Shown: in pieces, positions 12,486 through 24,649 of the stretch
Numbering within the stretch: the stretch's first letter is position 1
How the letters are laid out: every line of letters starts with the position of its first letter
Assembly (NCBI GenBank): GCA_949361645.1
Contig: OX442415.1
Span: 11,687,745 to 11,751,744 of the forward strand
Direction of reading: 5' to 3'
From: Spongilla lacustris
Taxonomy: Eukaryota > Porifera > Demospongiae > Spongillida > Spongillidae
Length of the DNA: 64,000 nucleotides
Notes under the pieces: model-generated
Database searches by the model: none
What the model was told of the DNA's origin: nothing
The model's input: only the letters and a program-made list of their open reading frames with translations
Made by a program: the position numbers and the translations under genes

Positions 12486-12601
12486 CATGGGCGTACGCAG
12501 GGGGGGGGGGGGGGGGGGGTCGATGGGTTCGAACGACCCCCCCCCCCTCCACAAAATGAGGTCACCTTTTTTAAATGAGGTCACCAGTTTTAACGGACAG
12601 C

Positions 12602-12635
<34 letters not shown>

Positions 12636-12802
12636 CTCGTTCAATCGGCTGAAGGCGGACAGCACCCCCCCCCCCCCGCTCGTTGAATCGGCTGAAGGCG
12701 GACAGCACCCCCCCGCTCATTGAATCCATAATTTTGCGTGACGTAAGGTCACCTTGTATAAAATTTCGACCCCCCCTTTCCCGAAGGCTGCGTACGCCCA
12801 TG
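12486..12802. mobile_element. Short TIR element with homopolymer G/C runs
   Basis: Starts CATGGGCGTACGCAG and ends CTGCGTACGCCCATG, so it has at least 15 bp inverted ends. The interior holds a G run of about 19, a C run of about 30 and three copies of a block GGACAGCACCCCCC..GCTCGTTGAATCGGCTGAAGG. A second, interrupted copy is at 53249-56068. Non-coding; the proline/glycine-rich frames across it are artefacts of the runs. Confidence 0.75.
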
Positions 12803-13410
12803 TTAATAGCAACAGGTTTACAAGTATAGAACTGACTAACACTGAAGAAATATAGACTATATATGAACAAGCAGTCTGTCACCTGATTCCATGGGTTCAC
12901 TGCGCAAGCGCGCACTCTTTACAATATATACAGTGCTCGTACATCAATATAAGGGCATTAAATCTATCTTATCCCATTGTGCTTCGAGACGCATTTTTGA
13001 TAATTTTCAATGAGGAGTTTGCTCTCTCAACACCACTAGCTGATACTGCATGACGTCAAAAGCAGAAGGTGAATTATTTTAGTGATGTTTGGATACATCA
13101 ATGGGCATGCTCTTCTGTCTGCGAGGGTTTCTGCCAGTGTACTGGGCTTATCAGCTTGGTTTCTCCACATACATGCCCAAAGAGATAACTCCTGTTCATT
13201 GGACAAGAGAATTTGGAGAAGGTAGATCGTCCACGTAGTATTCTAAATCAGAACTACCGGGTGGATGCTGTTCAATATTGGATGGAATAAGCCGACGCAG
13301 ACGACGTAATGGTGGACCGGCCTCCGATTAAACGATGCGCGCTTTTGTGGCGCATGCGCGCATGGCAATCTGTTCTACAATAATTAAATTCATATTTTGG
13401 GTCGGCTTGT

Positions 13411-13460
13411 TAGGGGGGGCGTACGCCCCTTCCGCCCCCCCCCCCCCCTGGATCCGCCAC
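13411..13460. repeat. GC-rich element end abutting the right arm
   Basis: Short block GGGGGGGCGTACGCCCCTTC, a C run and CTGGATCCGCCAC. The CTGGATCCGCCAC end is also seen at about 22225-22240 and inverted at 21434-21450, marking a dispersed element family. It lies about 75 bp from the inner boundary of the right arm. Confidence 0.5.
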
Positions 13461-13585
13461 CGACAGAATCTGCTCCGACACCAGCGCGGGAGACGCAGAA
13501 CTTCGGCTGCTGAAGATAAAACGGTGGTCGAGAGGTCCACAGGAGGGCGGCAAAGGAGTGGACGCATCCCCTAAACGCACAATAT

Positions 13586-13849
13586 ATGAAAAGCAGAGAC
13601 ACGTCCCAACGATCTACCAACGGCCGACGGGAAACGTCAGAGGGGATCAATTACTATAGGCTACAACGGATTACATCTGTTGAAATTGTCCATGCAGGCA
13701 ATGCGCTGTGTTGCATGGAGTGGAAGACACTGGGACTCAAACGGAATGGTGTCGTTGCAGGAACCGATGTTCGCGACACGGGATGCACCAGGACGATGGT
13801 AAGAGCAGACCTAGTGTCTAGAGGGCAGGAATGCAGTTGTAAGGTGTGA
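13586..13849 (+). pseudogene. Retropepsin-like (gypsy protease) fragment, right copy
   Basis: Mirror of 7795-8058; contains RDTGCTRTMVRADLV, the aspartic-protease-like motif. No adjacent reverse transcriptase or integrase was recognised in the arm. Confidence 0.4.
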
Positions 13850-14783
13850 CCATGGGGACATAACTTGATATGTTCTTTGCAACCGGGATTTCTTTTGCAC
13901 AAAATGCACCTCCTTAAATACATTGCAATAGTACAACACGAATGAACAAAAGGTCCGTATGGCCCAGCGGGCTGGCACACAATGACACAAAAGGGTAGCC
14001 TTCCTGACATTACGACGGTGGAGGGCCTCCGCTAAAATGAATAAGGGGTAATTGACACTTAATTCATCGATTCACATGTTATTACGTATAAGGACTGGTA
14101 CCGGTCAGTCCTCCACACACTTGCGGTTGCTATTATTGTACACAAGGGTTTATCAAAAGGCGTTTCTCGGAATCTAACGCCGCTTCCAAACTAGCATTCA
14201 TGTTGGGGACCGTGACAAATACAGTGCTCCCACATTTTGAAGTTTTGTTTATAACTGTTGAACTATGCAGTCATAAGAGATGTAAACTTTATTTTCAGAA
14301 TCTCCAATCATTTCTAAATAAGGATTATGCTTTTGATAGTGTAAAAAGGTAATGAGTGGTAATCAGCTAAACAACTTTGGTTTGTGAAACATTTTCTCAT
14401 CACTGTACCCTGAAGGAATGTGTAGTTAAGAGCCTACTACTATGCAGTCCCTATGTACATGTAAAGGTCATTCTGCTGGTCTATTTAGTACTGCTGCTGG
14501 ATTTTGCAAATGTATTTCAACTGCATTTGATGGTTCCTGGTATTGTCTGGATGTGGATATAGTAAGTAGTCTTCAATGACTCTTGTTTACACACATACAG
14601 GGTGTTTCACAGTGCATAAATGTTGCTTGCAACTATTTTAATATACATTGTGGCCTCACCTGTTTGGGTAGATTAGCATGGGTTGCTATTACTTTAGCCA
14701 AGAGTGTCACATTGTCATGAATATTATTAGGGCTGAGATTATTGTTTATCGTTAAAGGCGTTTCGTCACTAGCAACCGCAATC

Positions 14784-15171
14784 CGGAACGATCCGGATTG
14801 AGGGTGCGTCCACACTAGCTAATTAATATTCGTCGACCAAACCGAATCGATGCACTTAAAGGCGTACCCATGATAGAAAATGGAGGCTGTTTAATTCACT
14901 TTGGAGTTTGGAGGAAACTCGCACATTTAAGGACTCTAATGGACTGAGATAGTAATGGCATACATGTAACAAGACAAGGCCACGTGTCCAGGCTTTTTTT
15001 CTAAGGTGACTTTTGCGTAGCTCCATGTACGCCGCTAAGCAAACGTATGCCATTTCCTGCGGGTTTCATGTGGACTCGAGACAGCGGCCATTAATAATCA
15101 GTTTTCGGCACGCCTTAACTGCTTTAATTCGGTTTGGTCGATGGTAGCTAGTGTCGACGCACCCCCAATCC
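14784..15171. mobile_element. Foldback MITE upstream of right lipoxygenase
   Basis: Mirror of 6473-6860, with inverted ends containing GGGTGCGTC, ACACTAGCTA and GACCAAACCGAAT. It ends about 230 bp before the lipoxygenase ATG. Confidence 0.7.
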
Positions 15172-15333
15172 GGATATACTCACCATGCACGCCCACATGT
15201 ACGTTTCTTAGTACTAAACATGTTTATGCGTTCGGTTTGTAGTAAGAAAACAATTGCGGTAACGCGCGCGCCACAGTATATACCATTAATTCTGCGCGTC
15301 GCGTACACCCGCGGCCGCATGCGCACAGTTTAT

Positions 15334-15343
15334 TATATAAAAG
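15334..15343 (+). promoter_or_regulatory. TATA box of right lipoxygenase gene
   Basis: TATATAAAAG, 56 bp upstream of the ATG at 15399, with a CG-rich stretch (GCGCGTCGCGTACACCCGCG) just before it. Confidence 0.55.
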
Positions 15344-15398
15344 CATGCACGAACGCATGGGATTGATTCAGCGGATTTCTGCATGCAGTTAGGTCAGA

Positions 15399-18300
15399 AT
15401 GTCTGGCTACAACGTACCTGAGGTAGAAACAGTTCTCGTCGAAGATCGGAATGTAGACACTAACACCTTCCCGCCTACCATTATCAATCCAAACCGTAAG
15501 TATGAAATGTGCAAGCTTGCGGGGAATGGATTGTGTGTGTACGTATGTGTATGTATGTCTGCATGCACATGTTCGCACAATTTTATTTTATAACTGCTGC
15601 ATGAGGAGTTCGAAACTTTAACTTTAGGATGAAATGCAGATAAGCACGTGAATGTTTTTGATGTTTTATATAATCATACGCAGGACCGAAAACTGGTCTG
15701 AATCTGAATTATAATATGTCGCATGCATGTATATTATAATTATAAATATAATTATATTATATTATATTATATACATGTAAGGGCCCATCGGAATAAGCTT
15801 ATAAATTCTACTATTTTTCAGCAGAACGTCATCATGAACATATATACATGTATACACAGTTGCGCATTATACAGCAGGTGTAAAAATGATGTATATAATT
15901 CCTGTTATACATATTTGTCACTATATAGCGACGTGCTATTACTACGCAATCCGCGTCTTCACGGGATCGGACCCTTTGTCGGGAACAAGAAACGACTTGA
16001 GCGTTGAGCTGGTTGGCAGTTTAGGTCGCACCGGCTCCGTTACGCAGCGGAACGTTAGATTCATCGTATCGAAAGTTGCTAATACCAGCTGCTACGATGA
16101 CATTGTATTGGAGTGTCGAGCAGAACTGGGAGATGTCTTTGTCATAGTGCTGGGAAATATCGAAGGGAAGAAGACGACAATTACTGGCGCGGTGGTTGAA
16201 AAGGTCTTAAATCCTCTTGATCTCTCCGACCAGTACTTGGGTTGGCTGGTTGACAATGTCCAATATGCTAGCCTCCAGAGTGGAGTGCAAACCACGGAGC
16301 TGCCCGTGGTGACCTTCCCGTGCTACAACTGGATTGGTAGTGGAGAATCTATCAGCTTCACGGCCAACACCGGTAAGCATTTGTGCATCGAAAACATGAA
16401 TTATAATTTACTGATACCTTAATTATTAACCGATAATCACACATTACATGCAAATGGCTAAAAAAATATATACAGTTAAGTCCAAATGCCCGAGAGTTGG
16501 TTCACATAAATAATAAGGTTTATACAGTGCAGATGTCAAACCAAAATTGTGTGTGATTATATAATCATTATACCAACTAATTCGCAATATCTGTGTGCGT
16601 GTGCGTGAGTGTGTTATGTGTACATGCGTGCAGTATTCCAGTGGCTTAGGTTTGCGCTCTTGTTGGGGCTGTTCTCGTCGACTCGGTATAGATACATGTA
16701 CCCACAACGACTATAGCTTAAGAATTCGTTAATGAGGTTGCGATTAGTCTGACGTAGCCACACCCTCGCGCCTCCGCAAAGCGCGAGGGTGTGGCTACGT
16801 CAGACTAGGTTGCGATAGAATCTGGGTACCGGACCTATATATGTTATTAAAAATTCAAGACTTCTTACACTATACCGATCGATACACCCGTGCAACGGCC
16901 CACAGTAAGTATAATCTTCTGATCTATGGAATATGTAAGCATGGATACCGTATATCGATCGTCATGCTGTTCAATAGATCTGGAAAGTCTGGAAGCAAGC
17001 AATTTTTGTCACATTTACTATTCTATCTATTGTTAAGCATGTTTAGACTACGCAATTATATGCTATGCTAGGGGGGGGCAAGAAGCTATGCTCTCCTTTA
17101 AAATTGTCTTGTATTGTAATTAAAATTAAAAAAAACATTTCTTGTCCGAATATTTTTACTAACCATATGTTAAATCGCAGCAACAATGAATGAAATCAAT
17201 GGAAACCGAATCTTGGAATACCAGAGGCAGAGCCAGATTGAACAAAGAAGGAAGGTCTATGAATGGCAGCGGTATGAAGAGGCTAAGTTGCCTTCATCTA
17301 TAAAACTTAAAGAGCTGGTGACTGATCTTCCTATTAACGAACAGTTTGGAGCGGTGAAGTCCCTTAATTTCACAGGTGATGCAATTCGCTCAGTTACACA
17401 AATGGGCTTAAACGCTATATTCGGTGGAGCATTAAATGGACGGTCATTAATGCGGTATGAACGTCTAGCTACGGCTTTTACAACGCCTGCATTTACTCCA
17501 CTCGATCTCTCTCGCTGGGTGAGCGATGAAGAATTTGGGCGCCAGATGTTGAACGCAGTTAACCCTGTTGTTATTAAAAGATGTTCATCAATTCCCTCCA
17601 ATTTCCCGGTCACATATGATATGGTCAAAGGATCGTTAGTTCGAGGAATCAGCCTCGAAGATGAGATGAAGGTATAGTCTACTAACACATCCGTATATAT
17701 ATAGCTGTGGAATGTTGCATGTGTGCGTTACCGTAGATTTTTTAGCCAATAATCTAAGGTGTTACCGTGCTTGTGTATCTAAAAAGAAATGTTTAAGGCC
17801 TGCTACTGTCCATAATGGAAAACTGGCGAGGGACAATATTAATTCAATAATAAAGAGAACGAAATACTGATTTTGCAGCATTTTACAGTCAAGGAATATA
17901 CATGCAGGGTATTTTTCAATCAAGAAAAATTGTTTATAAATTAACCACAAGCAGTTAATTGTTGTTGAAAGTTCTAACAGTAAAAGAAGACATGCTGGTG
18001 AAATAAAGTTAATATAATCCTGAATGGTTAATTAAACATGATAAAAGTCTCAAAACTCAAATTAATTTCTATATTAATGTTCATAAATGTAAGGTGGGTG
18101 GCTAGTTAAAAGCTGCAAACTGTATTTAATTAACTACTTCAGTTTAGAAATTATTCAAAATTGAAATCTTGTTTTTTTTTTTCACAATGTACTTGATTTA
18201 GGGGCCACTTTATCTTGATTTAGTGGTTTGAAACATGCAGGAAATGCATGTACAATTTAAGGAAATAAAAAAGAGCATATTTAAAATACGCTTTTTCCCC

Positions 18301-19688
18301 CTACATATTGCAGGCTGGCCATGTCTACATATGTGATTTGACGATTCTTAAGGACTTGGAGTGCAAAAAGGGGTGGTACTGCGCCGCCCCAATGTGCCTG
18401 CTCTACGTGAACAACAACGAGAAACTGGTCCCCATAGCCATCCAGCTCAAGCCGACCCCAGGTTGTGGCAACCCTATCTTCCTCCCTAGTGATAACTGGG
18501 CCGACTGGACCTTAGCCAAGATATGTTACCAGAGTGCAAATAACCAGGTACAATGGCATACACTATACTATGCATATTGATTATGTTTTATAGACCTGCG
18601 TTCTCTACTTCACACTCTAGTTCCACCAGCTAACAACTCATTATCTGTCGTGTCACGCTGCTATGGAAGCATACGGTGTGGCGGTGATGCGCAACCTCCC
18701 AGAGGCACATCCAGTGCAAAAGCTCCTGAGGCCTCACTTCCTCTACACAATGGCCATTAACTCGCGGGCGAGGGCTAGCCTCATTAACGACGGTGGAATC
18801 ATTGACATGGTGTTTGCTATTGGAGGGAATGGGAAAAACGAATTGCTTAAAAGAGTAGGAGCTAACTACAATATTCACTGGACAAACATCAAGCGCAACA
18901 TAATAGAGAGGGGTGTTGATGATCCTAAACTGTTGCCAGGATACTACTACAGGGATGATGGACTGAAGATCTGGAATGCCATTGAGCATTTTGTCAGTAA
19001 CATAATCGACGAATTCTACACCTCTGATGATGACGTTCGAAATGACACAGAACTCAAAAGCTGGGCCCATGACCTCCATACCAACGCTTTCCCGCAGGAG
19101 TACAATGAAAAGGGTAATGGAGTTCCAAGCAAGATAGAGAACAAGGCTGAGCTTGTGGAACTCTGTACGCTCATCATATTCACAGGTTCTGCTCAGCATG
19201 CTGCAGTCAACTTTGGGCAGTACGAGATGTACAGCTTTGTTCCGAACTCCCCATCTGTCATATGTAGCCCACTTCCCGCTTTCAAGGGGACGACCGATTT
19301 ACAGGCAGTGTTAGATGCACTTCCAAATGCCACAAATGCCCGTATTGATTCCCTACCTGTTCCACTATCTGCAGCCCCTCTTCAAGTAGCTGTTATTTAC
19401 ATTTTGTCCCAGTTCAGCAAAAATGAGGTATGCATGCGCATGTGCATGCTGTGCATGTCTCTAATTCTCATGCAGAATTAAGAAATACATGTATTCATTT
19501 GCATTTAGAAATACCTAGGCGACTACCCACAGACGAGGTTTACAGAGGAAAAGGCTCAGAATCTGATGGCAAGGTTTAGGAAGACTTTGGATGGCATTGA
19601 AGGAGACATAAGGGAGAGGAACAAGTCCCTTGATGTTCCCTATGTGTACCTGCTACCAACCAAGACCCCCAACAGTATTACCATCTAA
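15399..19688 (+). CDS. Arachidonate 5-lipoxygenase-like enzyme, right copy
   Basis: Seven exons with GT-AG borders and closing phases: 15399-15495, 15929-16372, 16860-16904, 17181-17671, 18314-18547, 18621-19427 and 19509-19688; 765 residues, about 90 more than vertebrate 5-LOX. Exon 2 encodes the PLAT lipid/Ca2+-binding barrel (YYYAIRVFTGSD..ELVGSLG..). Exons 4-5 carry the family motifs DEEFGRQMLN, NPVVIKRC, VPIAIQLKPTPG and NPIFLPSDNW. Exon 6 has the five-histidine motif (H439, H444, H449, H467, H476) and AQHAAVNFGQ (H630, N634); exon 7 ends PNSITI. Predicted iron ligands are H444, H449, H630, N634 and I765. Ala487 sits at the Coffa site, which by the known rule favours S stereochemistry. 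It would form fatty-acid hydroperoxides; positional specificity cannot be read. No fused allene oxide synthase domain. Confidence 0.93.
16745..16806. mobile_element. 62 bp hairpin MITE in lipoxygenase intron 3
   Basis: Mirror of 4838-4899, including the flanking ATCGCAACCT-type duplication. Lies 53 bp before exon 3 (16860), so a stem in the pre-mRNA would sit next to the smallest exon (45 nt). Confidence 0.8.
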
Positions 19689-21071
19689 GAATCTCTGGAC
19701 CCAAGATGAACTGTATGCAATTTAAATAGAGCACTACTGACGAGAGTTGGTATAGTGAACAGTTCTTATTGTGGCATTATATGTAGAGAGAGAGAGTGCC
19801 ATTATAGCATGCGTAAATACCCTTGTCTCTTTAAAAGTTAATGACATAAGTCGATCAGCCGTACACGTGTCCTGCATGTCCGATGGATCCGTCCAACATT
19901 ATTGTATCGCTATTATATTACGAAGGAGTCTGGGACACTGATCAGAAGTATATATGGCCATTCCAAATGTGATTGTTGTTTCCGTCCGGACCTTTTACCA
20001 AAACCGATGCGGGCGCGGGCGGCTATTATCCATTACTGATTTACAATGCATGGCCTCAAATAAGGAATCGTTTCCGAGAAAAGCGCATATTGTGAGGGAT
20101 TGTAATTCCCAGGCCATGCAGTGATGACTTCATGCTTATATGGACTATATACATGTAGATACCGGAAGTACCATTGTATAGAGCTCTATAGGTGTTATAG
20201 GTTAATCTCTTTCTAGTCTTGTTAGGCCGGTAGCCCTTAGTCAGGTGTTGGGTGTATATACATGTATATAAGAGGTGGGTATAGGCAAAGGGAGGGGGGT
20301 CTGGTTTTCGTGTTCTGGTTTACCTGTTCGAGATTGTAATTAAGACATCCTTCGGAGATCAGGACTGTTCGGCGTGCGCAGGCGATACTATCGGAGTCTT
20401 TCACACATATTCGTATAAAATGTTATAAAAATGGCATTATGATTGAATTGCTATAACTTTCGAACGGTTAAAGCTATCAACTTCCTATTTTCGGGCTTCA
20501 TACTACACCATTTCTCTATGGTAAAGAACATTTTGGGGTCTTGAACATGCTCCATGCCAGTATCGCGACCTCCGATACCCCAAGAGGATCAAACTCGCCA
20601 TAACTTTCGGTAGGAATACTCAAATCGCTCCAAATTCGGTTTTTACATAGAGAAGTCACTTAGCTATTGGATTTTTCTGTTCGTTAATTTTTATGTCATC
20701 CGTTACGGCATAGATTAAAGACCTTACGGAACGGGATTGGAAACGCTATATCCATTCCCATAGAGTCCAATTATTCGTCATTGTTCCGCATGAATATGAT
20801 TACATGTGCGCGGGCTCGATGAAGAAACTGGCTTGAGCAGAGACACCAAAGGTAGAGGAAAATCGAATTATGCTCGTAAAAATCGTTTTGAAGCCTGTTT
20901 ATTCGGATGCGTGTCCTGTCACGCACGATTTGGTCCGCGTCTAATTTCGGTCCGGCCGGACCAAAAAAGGCTGCCTGAAATTGTCCGGCCGGACAATTTT
21001 AGGTGCTCGATTTTGTCCCACGTGACATTTTTTGGTCCCACGTTAGTTCTTTCTTTTGGAAGGTGTTGAAA

Positions 21072-21155
21072 ATGTCGTCAGAATCAGGGACAGACGAAGA
21101 AGGTGACACTCTTGAACTGGCCTACAGCTACAAGGTCAAGGGAAAGTACCCTGAA
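21072..21155 (+). pseudogene. Truncated 5' end of the integrase-like gene
   Basis: The same ATG and N-terminal codons as at 589 on the minus strand, reading to KGKYPE, where the arm homology stops and unrelated codons follow. The break is inside the reading frame, so this copy is a by-product of the duplication breakpoint. Confidence 0.7.
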
Positions 21156-21433
21156 CGGGCCTTGTGATATGCCTCGAAGAAAACACTTGGTGGGCCGGCC
21201 AAACGTCTCTTGAAGTACAGATGGATAAGTGGTTACCCCTAGCATACCAAGCTTCTCTTTATAGCGCAACGTTCTCACTGTATCAAGCTAAATCCGACAG
21301 TTCATCCATATTCATGAATCATTAACGGCGACGCCTTTCCAATTATGTCACATGCATGTCACACAAGAATATATTCATATTTGCGGTCGAATAAGGTCTA
21401 TACATGTACAAACATAATGGGACAGTTTCCAGT

Positions 21434-21468
21434 AGCGGATCCAGGGGGGGGGGGGGCACAACGGGCCC

Positions 21469-21502
<34 letters not shown>
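21434..21502. repeat. GC-run element end (GCGGATCCAGG family)
   Basis: AGCGGATCCAGG followed by a G run, ACAACGGGCCCGTG and a C run of about 29. A hairpin-like block with ends shared by 13411-13460 and 22215-22240. Confidence 0.5.
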
Positions 21503-22029
21503 AGGGTCCCGCCCCTACGTATACACGTACATGTACGATTATGTGTACGCGAACATATCCAAATGCAGCGCAGAGATATAGATAGCTACGGCAGAACTGG
21601 CCTATACGTACGCCTACGTACATAATGATACATGGGTCAGGTGCTTTTATCGCGTGACGTAATAGCATTCGGCTCTACAATAGAAGTACAGGCAGAGATC
21701 ATTAGCCGGCCGTTTAGCGTATGTTATTCAATTTTCCCTCTAGAGAGCATATCGAAAAGTACCAAAAACCGAGCATAACCCCAAAATCAGCCCATATATT
21801 TCCGTGGAGGCAAACAAAGCAATTAACGCCCACGCGTCATGTGACCATATGAAAAAGGTAGTATTTCAATATTTTCTAAACGAATAAACGGTGAGTTCAA
21901 TTTCAGGACATGTGCTATCAACGGCGATGCATCGGCGCATTGAACATATAGCGGCTGAGCTCTTGATCTGTCGCTCCCCAGCCGCGATCAGTAATTACAT
22001 TTTTAGTGCAGTTTATACGTACTTTTGGG

Positions 22030-22237
22030 GGGGTTTTCTACGCAAAAAGCGTTGGCTTCTGGGGCTCCGCCCCAGACCCCGGTGGGGGAGCTTACAGCGC
22101 TCCCCCACACCCCCTAGCTGGGCGGGAAGGGTGCCCCCCTCCCGCACCCTCGCCGGGGCGGCCCCGCCTACTATTTCGCCCCACCCCTTGCCACACTCTC
22201 GCCGGTGCCCCCCCTCCCAATTCCTGGATCCGCCACT
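22030..22237. repeat. GC-rich dispersed repeat block
   Basis: Contains the reverse complement of 12138-12193, then a run of CCCC-rich units (CCTCCCGCACCCTCGCCGG, CCACACTCTCGCCGG) and ends TTCCTGGATCCGCCACTGAG. It runs directly into the foldback element at 22238. Proline-rich frames here are not genes. Confidence 0.55.
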
Positions 22238-23055
22238 GAGTTTCCGCGAAAATGTCACCCTTTTATAACATTATAGTGTTATAAAAATGCTTCTTGTTTG
22301 AATCGATATATCTTTTGAACGCTAAACGCTAACGACTTCCTATTTTCAATACCTCATACTACACCATTTCTATATGAATGACTACTTTTTGGAGTCTTAC
22401 ACTTGCTCCTTACCAATATTGCAACGTTCGATACCCGACCGGGTTCAAACCCCCTATAACTTTAGGTAGGAGTAATCAAATCGCTTCAAATTCGGTTTAT
22501 AAGTACAAAGGTCCTATACCTATCGATTTGTTCTGTTCGTTAATTTTTATACCATCCGTTACAGAGATACATTTGAACAAAGTACGTCCACTTTTCCCGC
22601 TCGATTCGCGCCAATGATTTTGGCAAATCGCGTCCTGCTCAGTGTATGGGAGGCGGGGATTATAACATTGGCGCGTATCAAGCGGGAAAAAGTGCACGTT
22701 GTTTGTTCAACTGTATCTCCGTAACGGATGGCATAAAAATTCAGTGTAGCGAATAGTACAAATCGATAGGTACAGGACCTATGTACCTACAAACCGAATT
22801 TGAAGCGATTTGATAACTCCTACCTAAAGTTATGGCGGGTTTGAACTCGGTCGGGTATCGAACGTTGCGATACTAGCGTGGAGCAAGTGCAAGACTTCAA
22901 AATGCAATTTGTAATAGAGAAATAGTGTAGTATGAACTGTTGAAAATAGAAAGTCGTTAGCGTGTAGCGCTCGGAAGATATAGCCATTCAAACAAGAAGC
23001 ATTTTTATAACCTTATAATGTTATAAAAGGGTGACATTTTCGCGGAAACTGTCCC
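22238..23055. mobile_element. 0.8 kb foldback element
   Basis: Left half begins TTTCCGCGAAAATGTCACCC and the right half ends with its complement GGGTGACATTTTCGCGGAAA. Inverted similarity extends almost to the centre near 22650 (GCGCCAATG / CATTGGCGC). Each half contains the ATCCGTTAC..GAACA block seen elsewhere in the window. No coding capacity. The left tip lacks the GGGACAG seen at the right end and at 61372, so it was cut by the adjacent GC-rich repeat. Confidence 0.75.
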
Positions 23056-23639
23056 AATTATTATGATTATATATGTCAGTATTCCGGTGTCACAGGAAAA
23101 TCTGTCGCCCGGAAATTGTGTTGCGGCGACAGTTTTTCCTCAGGAAATTATGCCGCTCACAATTAACGTAGTGACCGTATATCCTAAGGAAATTCTGTCG
23201 TCAGGAAATACTGTCGCTCGACATGGATCGGTCCGAATACGACGTACCCTACTGCTAGCTTTCTGCTGTAACCAAACCTATATCCTCCTCTTTGTGATAA
23301 GAACGAAACATTGAGCATCATGCAGTATACATAAATGGTTGTATTCAGCAAAGCCGCTGCAATTGTTTGGCCCAAACACCCTACAGACTCTGTATCTTAG
23401 ATATAGCTTCATGTATACTGTTCCATACTCTCATCAAAGGAGGAAAACACATGCAGGATTCATAGATTTATGTGCATGTAGTTATAAGTAGACACAGTTC
23501 TTGATGAAACTCTTGACTCAGATCCTGTTACAATAAGTGAGATACACAGTTTCAATCAGCTGCAATTCTCTTTGTTGCTGCAGCATGCCCTTATCATTGC
23601 CTGCATGTGAATATGTACAAATACTAGCATTTATAAAAA

Positions 23640-24420
23640 CCTGAATTTTATTTCAAGATTGCTGTTCATGTCATAAGATTCTGGATACAAGCTTGATTTC
23701 ACATTGAATTCAATGCCAGGGCAAATGAACATGTCTGCCATATACCAAGCATCAAGATATTGATCAGTCTCAATTTCTTTGATGCTGAAGTGTTTGGTTG
23801 AACCACTCATCCAAATCACTACTCTGAGGATGATATGCACTTGTCAGGTTACAATGTACTCCATGATTCTGCCACAATTCACCTTAGAAAGACAATTTCA
23901 TTTTAACAAACACGTAAATGCTGCTGCTGTTAATAATTAAGGTACATTGATAACAACTGAAATTCTCGACCTTCATCCGTTATCTCAAAACCTTGCAACA
24001 TCAAACAGTGTAACAGAAACTCATGATGGCAGGGGCTCAGGGCTGTTGTGGTAAAGGACCAATCAAATAAACATCTATATGCATGGTGTGCCATACTTCA
24101 CCCCTTACATGCAGGACTTGGGTGGAGCTCTGCTAATGTCTTTTCAAATTTTCTACGCACATGTACATATGCATAGATCGAATAGCATCAGTACATAATT
24201 ATACACATGTTTGCTCTTTGGCACTTGTCACACGTTTGCAGAATTCTTTTAATTTCACGTCATCTACCATTCCATGCACGCCAATAAAACCTCTCCGCTA
24301 TTTAGGACAGCGTCTTATATCTTGTACAAAGTGACCACCATTAAGTTCAGCGCAATGATATCCTTCAAGAACGTTTATTGTTCATCCTTCTGTCACAACC
24401 TATAAATTTAAATATCATCA
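23640..24420 (-). pseudogene. Degenerate integrase inside the Ginger-like element
   Basis: Reading on the minus strand across frameshifts gives CAELNGGHF..RRCPK, a zinc-binding-like region (HCAELNGGH .. EFCKRVTSAKEQ), then EVWHT..DLIGPLPQQP, DEGREFQ, and SAYHPQSS..WFNQTLKHFSIKEI with DAWYMADMF at 23830-23640. These follow the order of the H2C2 finger and the DDE core of gypsy-type integrases, with FNQTL near the end of the core. Several stops make it inactive. Confidence 0.6.
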
Positions 24421-24649
24421 GTTAGCGCAAGATATTCCGAAGTACCTTCGTTATCGTGAAGTACTTCACGACAAAATCCTTTTGCTCTTCTTCGAAAACA
24501 GTCCCTTTCGTTCTTATTACAAAGAGGATGATATAGGTTTGGTTACAGCAGAAAGCTAGCAGTAGTGTATGTCGTATTCCATATGCATGTCGAGCGACAG
24601 TATTTCCTGACGACAGTATTTCCTTAGGATATACGATAGCTACATTAAT

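Larger units (their letters stand above)
13537..21155 (-). repeat. Right arm of 7.6 kb inverted duplication
   Basis: Reverse complement of 506-8107. Inner boundary CCACAGGAGGGCGG (13537) pairs with 8107; outer boundary CCCTGAA (21155) pairs with 506, after which the sequences part. The right arm carries small insertions in the last 800 bp relative to the left arm. Contains the second lipoxygenase gene. Confidence 0.97.

Noticed and set aside
12459..12915. Proline/glycine-rich ORFs
   Set aside because: They arise from long C and G homopolymers in a short TIR element.
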